Positions 31,451 to 42,705 are shown, counted from the first letter of the stretch. The stretch is 64,000 bases of DNA from Agrypnia vestita (GCA_016648135.1 JADDOH010008062.1:62001-126000); one strand, 5' to 3'. The notes: generated by a model not told the origin, from the letters alone. Numbers and translations: made by a program.

Positions 31451-31594
31451 TTATATATAAATAAATAGATTACTTGTCTAAGACCACTAATGAGTTTAAG
31501 ATGATTACACAACTAGTTTCGACAACTACCGATGTTGTCATCATCTTAAACTCATTAGTGGTCTTAGACAAGTAATCTATTTATTTATATATAA
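31451..31594. repeat. Perfect 55-bp inverted repeat around a hammerhead-like core
   Basis: Arms 31451-31505 and 31540-31594 are exact inverted copies with a 34-nt centre. The centre and right arm contain the motif listed separately. This is the same head-to-head pLTR design as at 10250-10466. Perfect arms imply a recent origin or gene conversion. Confidence 0.85.
31512..31547 (-). ncRNA. Degenerate hammerhead-like motif (GACAAC/GTTGTC stem)
   Basis: Minus strand: AAGATGA (complement of 31541-31547, CT of the core replaced by AA), one T, stem GACAAC/GTTGTC with loop ATCGGTA, GAAAC (31516-31520), TA, GTT. Stem and 3' half fit the family pattern, while the 5' core is mutated. Confidence 0.45.
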
Positions 31595-31599
31595 ATTTA

Positions 31600-32455
31600 A
31601 GGATGTCTAACTTTAAGTTACATCTAGTCATAAGTATCGATAAGTAATGAAATCATTCATTTCTGCGTGGAGATGTTCATCCTGCAATGGATAGAAAGCT
31701 GATGATATTAATGACCAGGTAGATAAACCATGTTATAATATCATCATAATAGCGTGGTTACAACCCATTGGAGCATCTTTGCCTTCTCACGAAATAGTTT
31801 TCAACTTCCGTCTCTTTTATTCTCGCCTCATTCTCAGTATTATCACCCCAATTTTTTCGAGGACTTATTAACTACTTAATTGCAGTCAATTTTCCATTTT
31901 GTAATGTTACAAAATGTATACGTAACAAGTAACTAAGTAAGAAACATTGTATTGCATAAAAATTATAGGCTTATAAATTTCGAAGCATTTAATTGGTTTG
32001 TCGCATTAATGATGGCGAATAACTTTGAGAGCAGAAAGACTATTTTTTTAATACAAAAGTTCCAATCCCGATTTCTTATCGTGTTCTCTACAAAATTACT
32101 TCCCATATACGTGGATAACCCGACCATCAAAATTGGGCATGTTTGGTAATTTTGGAACCCTTTCTCTCGGTTGGATGATTTCTGATCGAACTACCCTTTG
32201 GTCCATCTAAAATCGTGGAACCCGCGGTCACAATAGGGGTTTTTGGCCTCAGTTCGGAAATCACATGAACTTGTACGCTTTCAATGTTAGACATTTATTA
32301 ATAAATATATGAGTACACTTAAGTGTGTGTACATATTTCCCTTCATTGTATTTCTTAAATTGGTTTGGCTTATTGCAATTATTTTTTCTTAAAAATGCTG
32401 GTTCTGTAGGTTTATGATATTACCATTCAATCTATTTAGAAAATTTTTAATTATT
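31600..32455. other. Unassigned
   Basis: No gene or repeat recognised. Confidence 0.3.
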
Positions 32456-32574
32456 TATATTATCATCAGTATCATTCCTGACATCATCACAATCGCGAAT
32501 CTACAACATGAGTTCTGGTGATGGTAAACCTTTATCCCCTCGGATAGTTATCACACGCTGTTATTCTATATATT

Positions 32575-32617
32575 TGTAAAAGCCCGTAAGAGCGTTGAAT
32601 AAATAATAATAAAAAAT
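32575..32617 (+). repeat. LINE 3' terminus with AAATAATAAT tail
   Basis: TGTAAAAGCCCGTAAGAGCG then TTGAATAAATAATAATAAA, the same 3' signature as at 16927-16985. Confidence 0.55.
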
Positions 32618-32680
32618 TACTCGTATTCAAAAACTTAATGCAATTTGTCTATTTATCCCGAAGCTTTATTTGATTCAAAA

Positions 32681-32969
32681 TTGAGGAATTGCTAATACTC
32701 AAAGCGTTGTCTCTATCTTCACAATTTCGATAGCTTCCATCAATTCAACCCCCGTTGGCTCTGTCAATTCAGACGCTGCTGGCTCAGCTAATTATACGAC
32801 GTTTCACGGGTCGATTGTCAACGAAACCAACACAGCCGAGGTACATGTAACAAAGGTTCCGCACCAAGTCCTCGCAGAGACGTTATATTCTCCGCGGCGC
32901 TTCGGCTCGTCATCAGGAGTACCTCATTCAGCCGAGCGGGGAAGTAATTTAAATAAAAAAAGCTTCTGA
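32681..32969 (+). other. Open frame of about 95 codons, no Met start, GC-richer
   Basis: Between stops the plus strand reads INSTPVGSVNSDAAGSANYT and then NETNTAEVHVTKVPHQVL to GVPHSAERGSNLNKKSF. It is low in hydrophobics and has no known domain. No splice context was proven. It could be a chance frame in a GC-richer island (32700-32950) or an exon fragment. Confidence 0.15.
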
Positions 32970-33087
32970 AACGGTTACGTTTGTCAACCCATGAAATTAG
33001 ATTGTGAGTTCACCGCGATTGCTTTGTGTCGTCATATTGCGCGGGAAACGCTTCGGGATTGAAAATGCACATTCAAATGGGGAAGTA

Positions 33088-33128
33088 GATCACCCCCCCC
33101 CCCTTACCCCGCTTTTCACCCCTGCGCC
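33088..33128. repeat. Poly-C tract in C-rich segment
   Basis: A run of about thirteen C within a C-rich segment of some 40 bp, unusual in this A+T-rich setting. Confidence 0.8.
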
Positions 33129-33379
33129 CGGGCGATGAAATAAATGCAGACGCCTTCTTGTAAGGTATTCGATTCAGAGGCGCCGCATGAATCAAACCGA
33201 GAATTTAAATCGCGTGAAATTTATTTGAAAATTGGAATGTTGAAATATCTGCGTAACGTGGAAAACAAATTTTATTGCAACTTTTCAGCCTTGAGTTATT
33301 GCATTGCCAATACTTTGCAACAGACGTGTAATATGCAAATTTATTGCACTTATAATCTACATCAAATTTGCATTATTAC

Positions 33380-33435
33380 GCATAGGTATATGCATATATA
33401 TATGTGTGTGTATATGTGTATATGTACGTATGTTA
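33380..33435. repeat. TATG/TATA microsatellite
   Basis: Alternating TATATG, TGTGTG and TACGTATG sequence. The 136-residue frame crossing it (33144-33554) is judged a chance frame. Confidence 0.75.
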
Positions 33436-33454
33436 GTATTCATTTCTTTGGGGG

Positions 33455-33540
33455 TAACCCGCGTCAAAATCTGATCTTCAGAAGGATCATTCGTCAACCG
33501 ACGTTTCGCCTGAATCACCTTCAGGGTGTCTTGTCTAATA
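33455..33540 (-). mobile_element. PLE terminal repeat fragment, CTGAAGG variant
   Basis: Minus strand reads CACCCTGAAGGTGATTCAGG then CGAAACGTCGGTTGACG. GAAACGTC is shared with other PLE ends, and CTGAA/TTCAG forms the stem. It departs from the CUGANGA core. No coding sequence adjoins. Confidence 0.45.
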
Positions 33541-33613
33541 AATTTCCGTCATGAGGGGCAGTAATGCGAGCACGTTCGTTCGTATCGGAAGCTTATTACC
33601 AAGTATTACTGTC

Positions 33614-33712
33614 ATGTATATGAAACCTCTCCGGCCGACGTTTCGGATCCCATTGCTGGGTCCACCATCAGCCCTGAAACGTCGGCCGAAGAGGTCACAT
33701 ATACACGGCTTA
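33614..33712. mobile_element. Head-to-head PLE terminal repeats with stem II deleted on one side
   Basis: The left half (33614-33672) is the minus-strand pLTR with GGATCC and a CTGATGG variant core. The right half (33673-33712) reads CAGCCCTGAAACGTCGGCC, in which the about 23 nt between CTGA and GAAAC, namely the whole of stem II, is missing. It then continues GAGGTCACATATACACGG as in the sister copies. Confidence 0.65.
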
Positions 33713-33715
33713 ACC

Positions 33716-34560
33716 TTACTTACTTACCATCACGCCGTTTCCTCTTGGAGGTAGGTAGGGAGGATAGAGCGCCAAGATTTTATGTGTTGACACACAACTC
33801 TCTCTTCACCTACATTCTTACATCGTAGCATGCAAGCTCGACGGTTGTTAAGGCTTAACGGGACCATCTTCCAGAATTTGCTTAATCTGATCGTGCCACG
33901 TCTTCCGCGTTCGCTCTCTCTTTCTATAGCCGTCCACATACGCATTATACATCTTTCTTAACATTATTTCCTCTTTCATTCGTTTAACATGTCCAAACCA
34001 TCTGAGCGATCTTTTTAAAATTATTTTATTTATGCTAAGATCAGTTTTACATATATACTAATATCGTCACTCTTTACTCTATCATAAATGAATTTGTGAC
34101 ACATAGATAAGTCTAACAGATCTCATATCCACTGAATTCTCTCTACTTTTGTTCCTCTTCTGCCAGCTCCAGGCTTCACTTCCATACATCAGTGCTGGTA
34201 CCTGAATTCCATTATTTACCGCTAGTATTGCCTCGGTAGATATATTTATATTAGAAATTATTGCATTCAAAGCATCGTTCACCGTATTCCCTACAGTTAC
34301 TTTGTTCTCTATATCTTCCCTCTTCTATCGAACATACTTCCCAAGTACACAAACTCATCTACTTGTTCCAAATATTCGTTGCTTATAAGTATTTCATACG
34401 TAGTCTTACTTTCTTTCTTCTTGAATACCATCAATTTTGACTTGTTTACATTCATAATAAGGTCACTTTCCTTGTGTACTCTCCTACGTTCATAGATTCC
34501 AGTTCTTTCACACAATTATCCATACACAAGTTGAACAGCCATGGAGAAATTACACAGCCC
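33716..34560 (-). pseudogene. RTE-like LINE, C-terminal reverse-transcriptase remnant
   Basis: With frameshifts the minus strand reads NVNKSKLMVFKKKESKTTYE, EYLEQVDEFVYLGSMFDRRGKI, AILAVNNGIQVPALMYGSEA, WSWQKRNKSRENSVDMRSVR, then a region ending WRSILPTYLQEETA at 33730. The FVYLGS and TLMYGSE-W motifs lie after the reverse-transcriptase core in RTE-type LINEs. The catalytic YADD part is absent. The 3' end carries a GTAAGTAAG tail directly beside a PLE palindrome. Confidence 0.8.
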
Positions 34561-34564
34561 TCTT

Positions 34565-37235
34565 TTGATACCTTCTCTGTGTTTAAATAATTTCAACTAC
34601 ACTTTCTTAAATCGTAGAATAAATGACTTGCAGGCTCTTGAGTTTGACTAGCTAGTGGAAGCCTAATTACATTATTCTCCTATTTTAGATTCTAGCGGAA
34701 AATACAAACGGCCCAAACTATGGTGATTTCGTCCGGGATAATTCAAATACGCGTAACTAACATTGGATAATTCCGCGTATCTGACAAATGTAGACAATTT
34801 GAGATTTTGCGGAAGATCCTGATTAGGAATCCCTCTTTTAACGCTTATTGTGATCGACCAGTACATAGAACACATGAATCTGTGAAAAAATGAGACTAGT
34901 AGACTTTAAAATAAGAAAATTATAACGTTTTAAGTAAAACTGGGTCTGGTATAGATACGCGCTCTTTACCTACGGTATATACGCGGATTTGCACTATCCC
35001 CGACGATTTGCATCTTCATCTTCTGATATACATATATATATATGTATATATATATATATACTCTTTACAAGTCGATGCTTTAAATGAGAAGAAACACAAG
35101 GATAATAAAATTGTGTGTTTTTACATATAGAAAAAATTAACTCGAATCCGTGTGACGCTATACCCTCACGCGCCCAAAGAAATTCCACTTTAAAAATTAA
35201 TCCAAACACTAAATTTATTGCGGACATCGTGTTGAAGATTGTAAAACCGCTGTTACAGGAAAACACAGATATACGTAGGTAATAGATGAGAAGTTTGGTT
35301 TCTATAGAATCTTGAATACTTAGTAGAATATATAGAAAGCAAAGCCTCGAAGCGGACGCCAGCCATTGTGCCCGTGTTGAAATTCTCCGTAAAATGTTCA
35401 GGCTGTGCGGAGGAGATAGGGCAGCACAACGTCACTCAGTGTCGCCACTATTGTTCCAGACAGTTCGGCGAGATCAAGGCTTCGTTCTTTTCACACATAA
35501 AATATTAAATTCACCCGTGCGTGGCCGGATGGATACTTCGCTGGAAGGATTCAATTTAAAAGGGTGTGTATGCAAAACCTTTCTGGTTGTAATGTACTTC
35601 GGGCAAGAATAATTCTCCGATTTTCCTGCGCGAGGGAAATAGCTCCGGCCGCTCGAGTCCTTTCACAAGGAACCGTGAAAGGGCTATTCGAATTACCATA
35701 ATATTAATACATATTTACCGTCTATACCGCCAGAATTTTTTTACATTTAAGCACATGTCATGAATCTTAGCCCTTAACCATACATCAGCAATAACACATA
35801 TCTATACTATCTGTTTGTTTTCTATGCAAATCTACACCGTTTGTCCGATTCGACTCAAATTTTGCATACTTATGCTTTAAGACCCGACAACATTTCCCCC
35901 TTCCCAGTACCCTTTCCTATCCACCTACCATATTTTCATTGCTTATCTGTACCGTTCTACCTGTTTAATATTTATAACACTGTTTCCCTGGTTCCAATTA
36001 AAAGGTTTATTATTTTTTTATTTTAACTCGTAGCGTCTGCTTGCTTGCTTGATTGTCTGACGAAAAAACTTTGGGTTGATTTTTAATCCTTTTACCGTGA
36101 TCCAATCGCGCTAAAACTTCGCAAGCAGACTCATGGCGATGATAAAAATGATCTAACAAATTTTCTTTTAATTTTTTTAATAAATATAGTATAATTTTGG
36201 CTTTTTCAAAATTTTAATGGTTTTTACAAATTGGAATCAATACAAATGAGTAATTAGCCCGACGCGTGTATAGGTGATTTCAATGAGAAAGGGAGTATGA
36301 TAAAAACTTGGTGTTTATGGTTTTTTTTTTCGATTAAATTATATGTTATTTTTAATTTTGTTGCATGTTTTTTTCGGTCAACCAGGTGCTAGTAATAACT
36401 GTTATACAAATAAGAATTATTTTACTGTACGTTGTGCAAAGTCTTTCTTTAGTGAAACATTACATTATTTAGAGCATGGCTTTTATTTAAGCCCGTTTAT
36501 GGAATATATTATTTACTTTACAGACTATTAACTTTTCCAGTGTCGGAATGGTATTAGTGCGGCGCGGAAGGGTTGGTGCGCTCCGCCCCCTTCCCGGCGA
36601 TCAAACAAAGAAACGTGACTCGTTGTTTGGGTCGGGCTGTCACTGCGACCGCCGGAGAACCCGCTGTCAGCCGAACACCCCTTCTTCCGAGCCAAACACT
36701 CTTTATTCTGGACAGTGTGAAATGAAATGGGTCCGTATTTTGTTTTGCCTAAATCATAAGGCTTCAGGGGATGTCACCCTTAATAATCTCGCATTACTTT
36801 TTCACACCCGTTGAGAGGTTGTCCGTGGTGACACTACACACTGTTGAGTAGGTCGTACATAAAATTCATTGACAGGTTATTTATCAAATAACCTTACTAT
36901 TTCTTACAGTATTTTTAAAATACATTTTATAGTCCAATGAATGTATGTAAATATCGCAGGAAATAATGTATTAATTTAAGAATCCTGTTAGGTTATTGAT
37001 GTTAAGTGATTCTATAGTTTGTTGAAAATAGTATTACGTGACTTTTGTGATTGTTTTTAAAGCGGTGTCCACTTAATATATATTCTGGAGGAGAGAGAGA
37101 TCCAAAATCCAAGCTGCCGAAATGAGATCGCTCTGAGGGAGGAGAAACAATATTGGACCTAGCGAGAAGTACAAATATAATGCACCTCCTACCAATTTTG
37201 ACCTCGATTTTTACCGAATTTTCACGGGCAAGAAA
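34565..37235. other. Unassigned apart from one repeat copy
   Basis: Outside the ACTCCCTTTC copy at 36019-36330, nothing is recognised. A TATATG microsatellite lies at 35025-35062. GC-richer islands lie at 35395-35660 and 36540-36830; neither matches a known family. Confidence 0.3.
36019..36330 (+). mobile_element. ACTCCCTTTC-family repeat, copy 5
   Basis: Begins TTTTAACTCGTAGCGTCTGC (first bases of the family missing), carries GAAAGGGAGTATGATAAAAA and the tail. Close to consensus. Confidence 0.75.
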
Positions 37236-37239
37236 ATTA

Positions 37240-37395
37240 TGATGTATCTAACAATTGTTAGATGGAGTGACAACGACCACAAAGACATCTCTGCCTTAGA
37301 GCTTCGGAACTGGAAATAGCTGGCACTAGACCGAGATGAGTGGAGGAAGATTATTGAAGAGGCCAATACCTACCAAGGGTTGATGATGATGATCT
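37240..37395 (+). pseudogene. RTE-like LINE C-terminus with (ATG)n tail
   Basis: Reads DISALELRNWK then LALDRDEWRKIIEEANTYQG with a stop and an ATGATGATGATG tail. The same C-terminus is present on the minus strand at 42706-43068. (ATG)n 3' ends are typical for RTE elements. Confidence 0.75.
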
Positions 37396-37399
37396 AATA

Positions 37400-38735
37400 A
37401 TTGTATAAGATATTTCTTAATAATGCATCTATGGATATCTTTGTCCAAAAAGCTGGTCCGATATTATCAGGGGTATCGCGCGGTTTGTAGAACAGAAGCC
37501 TCTTTTCTTCCATTTATTATTCTTCTGCATTCACACCGCAATGTTTTAATGCCCTAACTCGGGGATAGTTCCTGGACTTGGACAAATAAAAAAGGAAATA
37601 AAGCTATTCCTAACTTTGGATAAGTTTTGTTCCTGAACTCTGTTTAGGACAACTGTAATGATTTGTTATAAAAACATTTAAAAATAAAAGTAACTCATTT
37701 TTATTGAAACTTCTGCGTATGACCGTTATAATATATTTCTTCACCATTAATGGTGCACGTGCTGGAGTTTACTGAAACTGCTATTAGTTAGTTAGTAGTG
37801 TTAGTTATAACTCTGTTTCTTTGTTATTAGCTATAACTCGCCAGCAATGACGGACTTTTTATTTTGAATTTCAACTTTACAGTATGGGAAACCAATCTAA
37901 ATTGTAAACTTTTATGTGTACCTGCTATTATAAATCATACTTATTTTGAAAAGGAATTAAATTAGCTATTGGATTCTAGTTACAGTTACTGGAGTTGTGT
38001 ATAAACTGGATATAACGCCGGCAATAAGGAATTATTATTTTTTATAGTAATATAAATCATTGTTATAATAATGAGTCAACAAATTATTAGTTTTTATATG
38101 TTTAAATAATTTAAAAAACTTTCAGGACATTATAAAACCTTTTAAATTTCTTTATCAGTCTGATTTACACGAATCATTCATATAAATCTTGGACAACATT
38201 TTACAAATTTTTCATCTTTTTCTAGTTTGCATTTGATATGTTATGGAAGTAGACACATAACAGCATCTTCCTTGCACTTCTGTTTGTATTGTTACTGAAT
38301 GTAAATAGATTTAATGTGTTTTGTATCACAATTTATTTGATTTGATAACTGCACATTGCTAGCAGATACTTTTTTATCTTTCCGCACGCTGCCAGTGGAC
38401 TGAAAATAATGAAATAACCTTTATGTCAATGTTTATCAATAAACAGTGAAATATCCTATACAACAGTACAACACAAAGCGACACATGTGCACGCCAAAGC
38501 TGCCTAGTGACAAATGGTTTTTAGGTAATTCGGTTTGTGCCTTTGCTAAATGTATAGAAAGAAAATTAAATAGTTGGAAAGTCTAAACTCACCTTATCCC
38601 TACACTATCCCTTCTGCCACGTCCGTTTCTAGAATACGTGTTCATATTACGGTTATTTAAATATTATACAATTGTACACCACCATGTACACCTTGAGGTG
38701 CTGGCAGTGGTAATTCATTTTTGTTACAATTTAGT
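37400..38735. other. Unassigned A+T-rich stretch
   Basis: No gene or repeat recognised. Confidence 0.3.
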
Positions 38736-38737
38736 GT

Positions 38738-39245
38738 ATACTAGCTGTGCCCGCGCGGCTTCTCACGCATAGGTTTTTAGTACAATGTTTGGATCGTCAT
38801 AGAACTTTCGCGAACCTTCTAGAACATTCTCCTTCCAGAACTTTCAAAAAGTTTGTTGAATGTACAGGAACCTTCTAGACATACCGACACATTCCGCTAC
38901 CCAGTTTAGAACCTTATAGAACTCTCGGGAATTTTCTAGAACCTTCTCCTTCCAGAACTTTTTAGATCGGGTTTTTCTGGAACCTTCTAGACTCAACGAC
39001 ACAGTTGGCGCGCCTATTTTGAAACAATCTGAAGCATTTGCGGCCTTCCCATAAGAAAACAATGTGCTAGAAAGCACATTTTCGTCACCCACTCCCACCC
39101 TCGCACAGCCACCCCCACCAAACTCGCATATTTTCGATGTGACACCAAGGGCTATCCACCACCATAACCACCGGTGGGTGGTTGTGGATGGTTGTGGAGA
39201 AAACTTGGCGAATAGGGAAACACGGGTTTCTTTTTATATATATAT
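38738..39245 (+). mobile_element. Dispersed retroposon/Helitron-like repeat (ACTAGCTGTGCCCGCG) carrying heat-shock elements
   Basis: Starts TATACTAGCTGTGCCCGCG, a start seen in very common insect dispersed repeats, and ends near GGGTTTCTTTTTATATATAT. Positions 38801-39002 hold two diverged copies of a unit about 111-118 bp long, each rich in GAACCTTCTAGAA. The part 39080-39200 is GC-rich with CCACC/GGTGG in both orientations. It does not code; frames of 62-84 residues here are chance. Class (Helitron, SINE or RTE-derived) is not settled by the sequence. Confidence 0.55.
38812..38992. promoter_or_regulatory. Array of heat-shock elements (HSF binding sites)
   Basis: Heat-shock elements are alternating nGAAn and nTTCn modules. 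Seen here: GAAccTTCtaGAAcaTTC (38812-38829), TTCcaGAA (38833-38840), GAAccTTCtaGAC (38868-38880), GAAccTTAtaGAA (38909-38921), GAAttTTCtaGAAccTTC (38929-38946), TTCcaGAA (38950-38957) and TTCtgGAAccTTCtaGAC (38975-38992). Two clusters have four perfect modules in exact spacing. That density is far beyond chance in 180 bp. Function is inferred from the established HSF consensus, not shown. Confidence 0.7.
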
Positions 39246-39270
39246 TGATTGATTTATTTTCTATTTTCAT

Positions 39271-39345
39271 AGCACAAGCGTTTAACTTAGTTCGAAAATA
39301 GTAAGAATATTGATGTGACACTTATACCGTGTTCGCATCCCTATT
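39271..39345 (+). repeat. tRNA-derived SINE, copy 2 (tail only)
   Basis: CACAAGCGTTTAACTTAG, AAAATAGTAAGAATATTGATG and GTGTTCGCATCCCTATTT match the SINE tail at 20480-20555. The tRNA-like head is missing. Confidence 0.65.
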
Positions 39346-39884
39346 TTTTTTAGAAAAAAAAAATCATATTTGAACACAGATCACAGATACACCCATAGTA
39401 ACTAATAACTACTGGAAATTTCACTGAAAATAATAATTCATTTAAAATATCTCAAAGCATAAAACATCCGCCCTTCGCCATAGGATCCGAGCTTTTGTGA
39501 AATATGAAGGTTTGTAAAATACTGGCTAGTTTCAGTCCGAGGCCCGAGAGAGGGTGGATACAGGGTTCCAAGAGTCAGGGTCGAGCCATCAATTAAGGGA
39601 GCGAATAATAATGATTGTCTTGGTTATTGGCTAGATGGGTGCAAACATACAAGTCTGCCCAATCCAATCTACGTGTCGTAGTGTGATGCCGAATTGTGAT
39701 TCTGTTCTTGCTGATTTATCTACATAAACTTCGCAGGTTTGACGAAGGCAGTATTGTGATGATAGTATTGTCATGGAATGTATCTATGGGAGACAAATAA
39801 AATATAAAAATTTAAATAAAATATAATTTTATACCCAAAAAGTCACTGGGCATAAAATTAACTAGAGTACTGCTAAATAATAAT

Positions 39885-40130
39885 AAAAAATGACAAATTT
39901 GTTTACTTTCACTATTATTAATAACGATTTGAAACTTTTCGATGCTAAGGCATCATTTTCAGTGGTGTTACTAATACTTAACTAAAGACTAAAGGATTGC
40001 GCGAGGAGTGGGTTGGCGATTAGAGCCAGGTGAGTGTGTGGGCGTGGTCATTAGGCGCAGAAGAGGGGACGCAATAGAAGGTGTTTGAATATTAATTACA
40101 TTTTTGGTACTATTAATCGCTAAGTTTTTG
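39885..40130 (-). mobile_element. PLE terminal region with degenerate hammerhead-like motif
   Basis: Minus strand: CTGAAAA (complement of 39956-39962), one T, stem GATGC/GCATC with loop CTTA, GAAAA, AGTTTC. The stem fits the pattern of the other ends, but G8 of the core and the C of GAAAC are changed. GC-rich sequence beside it (39990-40080) is reminiscent of PLE leader regions. No protein remnant found. Confidence 0.4.
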
Positions 40131-40154
40131 AAAATATCTGGTATCTTTTCTTTC

Positions 40155-40452
40155 TTACTCCCTTTCTTTTAACTCGTAGCGTCTGCGGTTGGTTATCAGC
40201 AGAAAAACTTTGGATCGATTTTGAACCCTTTTCCCGTGATCCAATCAAGCTGAAACTTTGCAGGCAGACTCGTGGCGACGGTAAAAATGTTCTAAAATTT
40301 AATAAGTATAGTACAATTTTGGATTTTTTGAAATTTTAATGATTTTTTCATACAACTGAGTAATGACCCCGACCCGTGCAGTAAGCAAGAAACCTGATTC
40401 AATGAGAAAGGGAGTACAGTAAAAATTTTGTTTCTGTGGGTTAGTTTTTTTA
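40155..40452 (+). mobile_element. ACTCCCTTTC-family repeat, copy 6
   Basis: Complete at both ends: TTACTCCCTTTCTTTTAACTC at the left, GAAAGGGAGTACAGTAAAAA plus tail at the right. Has internal deletions relative to copy 4. Confidence 0.8.
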
Positions 40453-40454
40453 CA

Positions 40455-41645
40455 AATATTTATTAAATCTATGCTATTACTGTCGAAACTATTTTTTCTT
40501 ATTCTAAAATTTGGCCATCAATTCAGAAATGGCTGACCACGCGTGAACTGACGATTATCGTTTCGAAATACAGAAATACTGTATCCTACATTACCAAACT
40601 AAGTGATCCATTTGTAATCCTTTATAGCTTTGCATTTATAACTGATTTCTTCTTATTCGTATTAATTCTCAATGAAAGCTGTCGTAATCTTGAAACTGCA
40701 TATGTAGACCTAGGTTCTTCTGTAAATATTCTTCATTATTCACCATTGATACTGCATTGCCTGCATACTATTAAATCGGTAAATTTTGTTCCCAATATCA
40801 TTTTTATTATGAATGCTCTATAGATTCTTACACAAATAGCAAATTTTTCTTATAGATGCGACTGTATGACACTGACTTCTTTCGAGGGTTCCAGGTTCGA
40901 TTCCCAGCGAGATCTCGGATATTTTTGTCATGTTTTACGCTTCACTAATTGGACCTCATGGCCTGTTAAAGTGTTAAGAAAAAAAACCTTTCCCATTGAT
41001 TATACAAATTGAACAGGCACAGAAACATCACTCAATATCTTAATATCGTGGAATAAAAAAAGTGAATTACATATATGAATGTACGCAACAGAATATTTAT
41101 ATTTTATAGGAAAACGCGACTGGGTTTACGCGGTTGTTTTCAGACGGGCAAACAGCTAATATTACAATACTGTAGCGAAATAATACAGCCGTAATATAAA
41201 TGAGGCATAAAAAACGAAAATTTCGCTAACCTTCCGACAGAGTGCAAAGTAACTTGAAACTGCTGGGCGGGGGTGAGATTGCTCCTCGTGGCAATGCGGG
41301 CAACAGTTATTCGGAAACTTTGAGAATTACCGAGTCGTGCGCAACACCCCTGTTTTGCGTTCGTTTTGTTTATTTTTGAAAATTTCTACCGCTGTGGCTG
41401 CTTGTATAACTTATTCAATGATGCATCTATTTTGGCTCGGTTTTTCATAATAACAACTGGTTCTACCTTTTGAGGGTGAAATATGAACTCCGTAATGTTG
41501 TGTTGATTTAAGATTATTTTCATGGAAAATACTATACGGTACTAAAATAAAATACTGCAGGGTGGAGCGGAGTAGACAAACGAAAAATAATGAAACGGAA
41601 GTATATTAAAACAAATTAGATTATAATAATAAATTAAAACACTTT
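40455..41645. other. Unassigned; possible tRNA-like SINE head at 40900-40940
   Basis: GGTTCGATTCC near 40901-40911 fits an RNA polymerase III B box, but no A box or tRNA fold is convincing. Nothing else is recognised. Confidence 0.3.
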
Positions 41646-41654
41646 TAAAGATAC

Positions 41655-42330
41655 ATCAAGGAGAGTACATCGTTTGGATGACACGCCGATGATTTTGCCG
41701 ACGGCAGGCATCATAATTAAACCCTCGTCACAGGTAAAGCTCCTGGGAATCAACGTAGAGAAAGATCTAAGCCTTAGAAATCAGATTAACAAAGCTGTCA
41801 GCGCTGGTTTCTATGGTTTAAGACAGATCAAGTCTGTAAGAAAATGCCGTCCTCCAGACACAGCAAAGTCGCTGATTAGTGCGTACGTCATCTCGTGGCT
41901 GGACTATTGTAACTCAATTAATGCAGGACAGCCTAGAACTCAGCTCAATAGACTTCAGTCAGTGATGAATGCTGCGGCGAGGCTATATTCAACGCATCAA
42001 AGTTCTCGCGGATATCCTCAATGCTGAAGCAGCTACATTGGCTTGTTCACATAAATATCAAACTCTGTCTGATGGTGTACAAAAGACGCAGAGCCGCCAT
42101 TCTCTTATAAAATGATTTTTTGTATTAATCCTGAAATTCCCGGAATTAAGGATTTTCTATCCCGGGATTGCAGGACCAGAAAAACACGTGACCTGTGAAG
42201 TATGGATAAGTCTTAATCTGAATACATTTATGAAGGGTTTACACATCCAGAGACATGGCATCGTTACGTCTATCATAGAAACGTACGAAGGAAACTTCGA
42301 GACGACCTATACATGAATGATTTGAATGTC
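41655..42330 (+). pseudogene. CR1/L2-like LINE reverse-transcriptase C-terminal remnant
   Basis: The open segment 41674-42027 reads VKLLGINVEKDLSLRNQINK, then FYGLRQIKSVRKCRPPDTAK and SLISAYVISWLDYCNSINAG, ending LNRLQSVMNAAARL. This is the region after the YADD motif in CR1/L2-type LINEs: LGV-D, LR-I, A-V-SRLDYCN and LQ-V-NAAARL. After a frameshift LKQLHWLVHINIKLCLMVYK follows, matching the LHWLP segment. Catalytic residues are upstream and absent. Confidence 0.85.
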
Positions 42331-42417
42331 TTGTGCTGTAATATTACGGCATACTTGATGGCTCCAGGAGGAATCACATTTCCAACCTCTGGGTCCTTAA
42401 GTGAAAGACTTTAACGA

Positions 42418-42515
42418 CGTCCTTAGGTTTTCACGGCCGTTCAGAATCTTCTGTGTATCCAGAGAGGTCACATATACACGGCAGAATATCCCAGAAAACT
42501 GTACACAGAAGAATT
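42418..42515. mobile_element. PLE terminal repeat fragments, head-to-head
   Basis: TCCTTAGGTTTTCACGGCCG then TTCAGAATCTTCTGTGTAT (left) faces AGAGAGGTCACATATACACG then GCAGAATATCCCAGAAAACT and GTACACAGAAG (right), matching the outer parts of 1603-2560. The hammerhead core is deleted at the centre. Confidence 0.65.
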
Positions 42516-42705
42516 TGACGACGTTTACGTCTGAAGTACTTGTCTCCAATTTATTTACAAGAACTGTATTGAGTTTTTGGAGCTAACTAGAGATACTTAT
42601 TGAGTATTAGTTACGTATGAGAAGGATTACGATTTCTGAAAGATTCCAATCCCACCCATACCCACGTGATCATGTGCATTGCGATTTATATTGTATGAAT
42701 TTAAT

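Noticed and set aside
33144..33554. 136-residue plus-strand frame
   Set aside because: It crosses a microsatellite and a PLE end, has no domain, and the composition follows the DNA.
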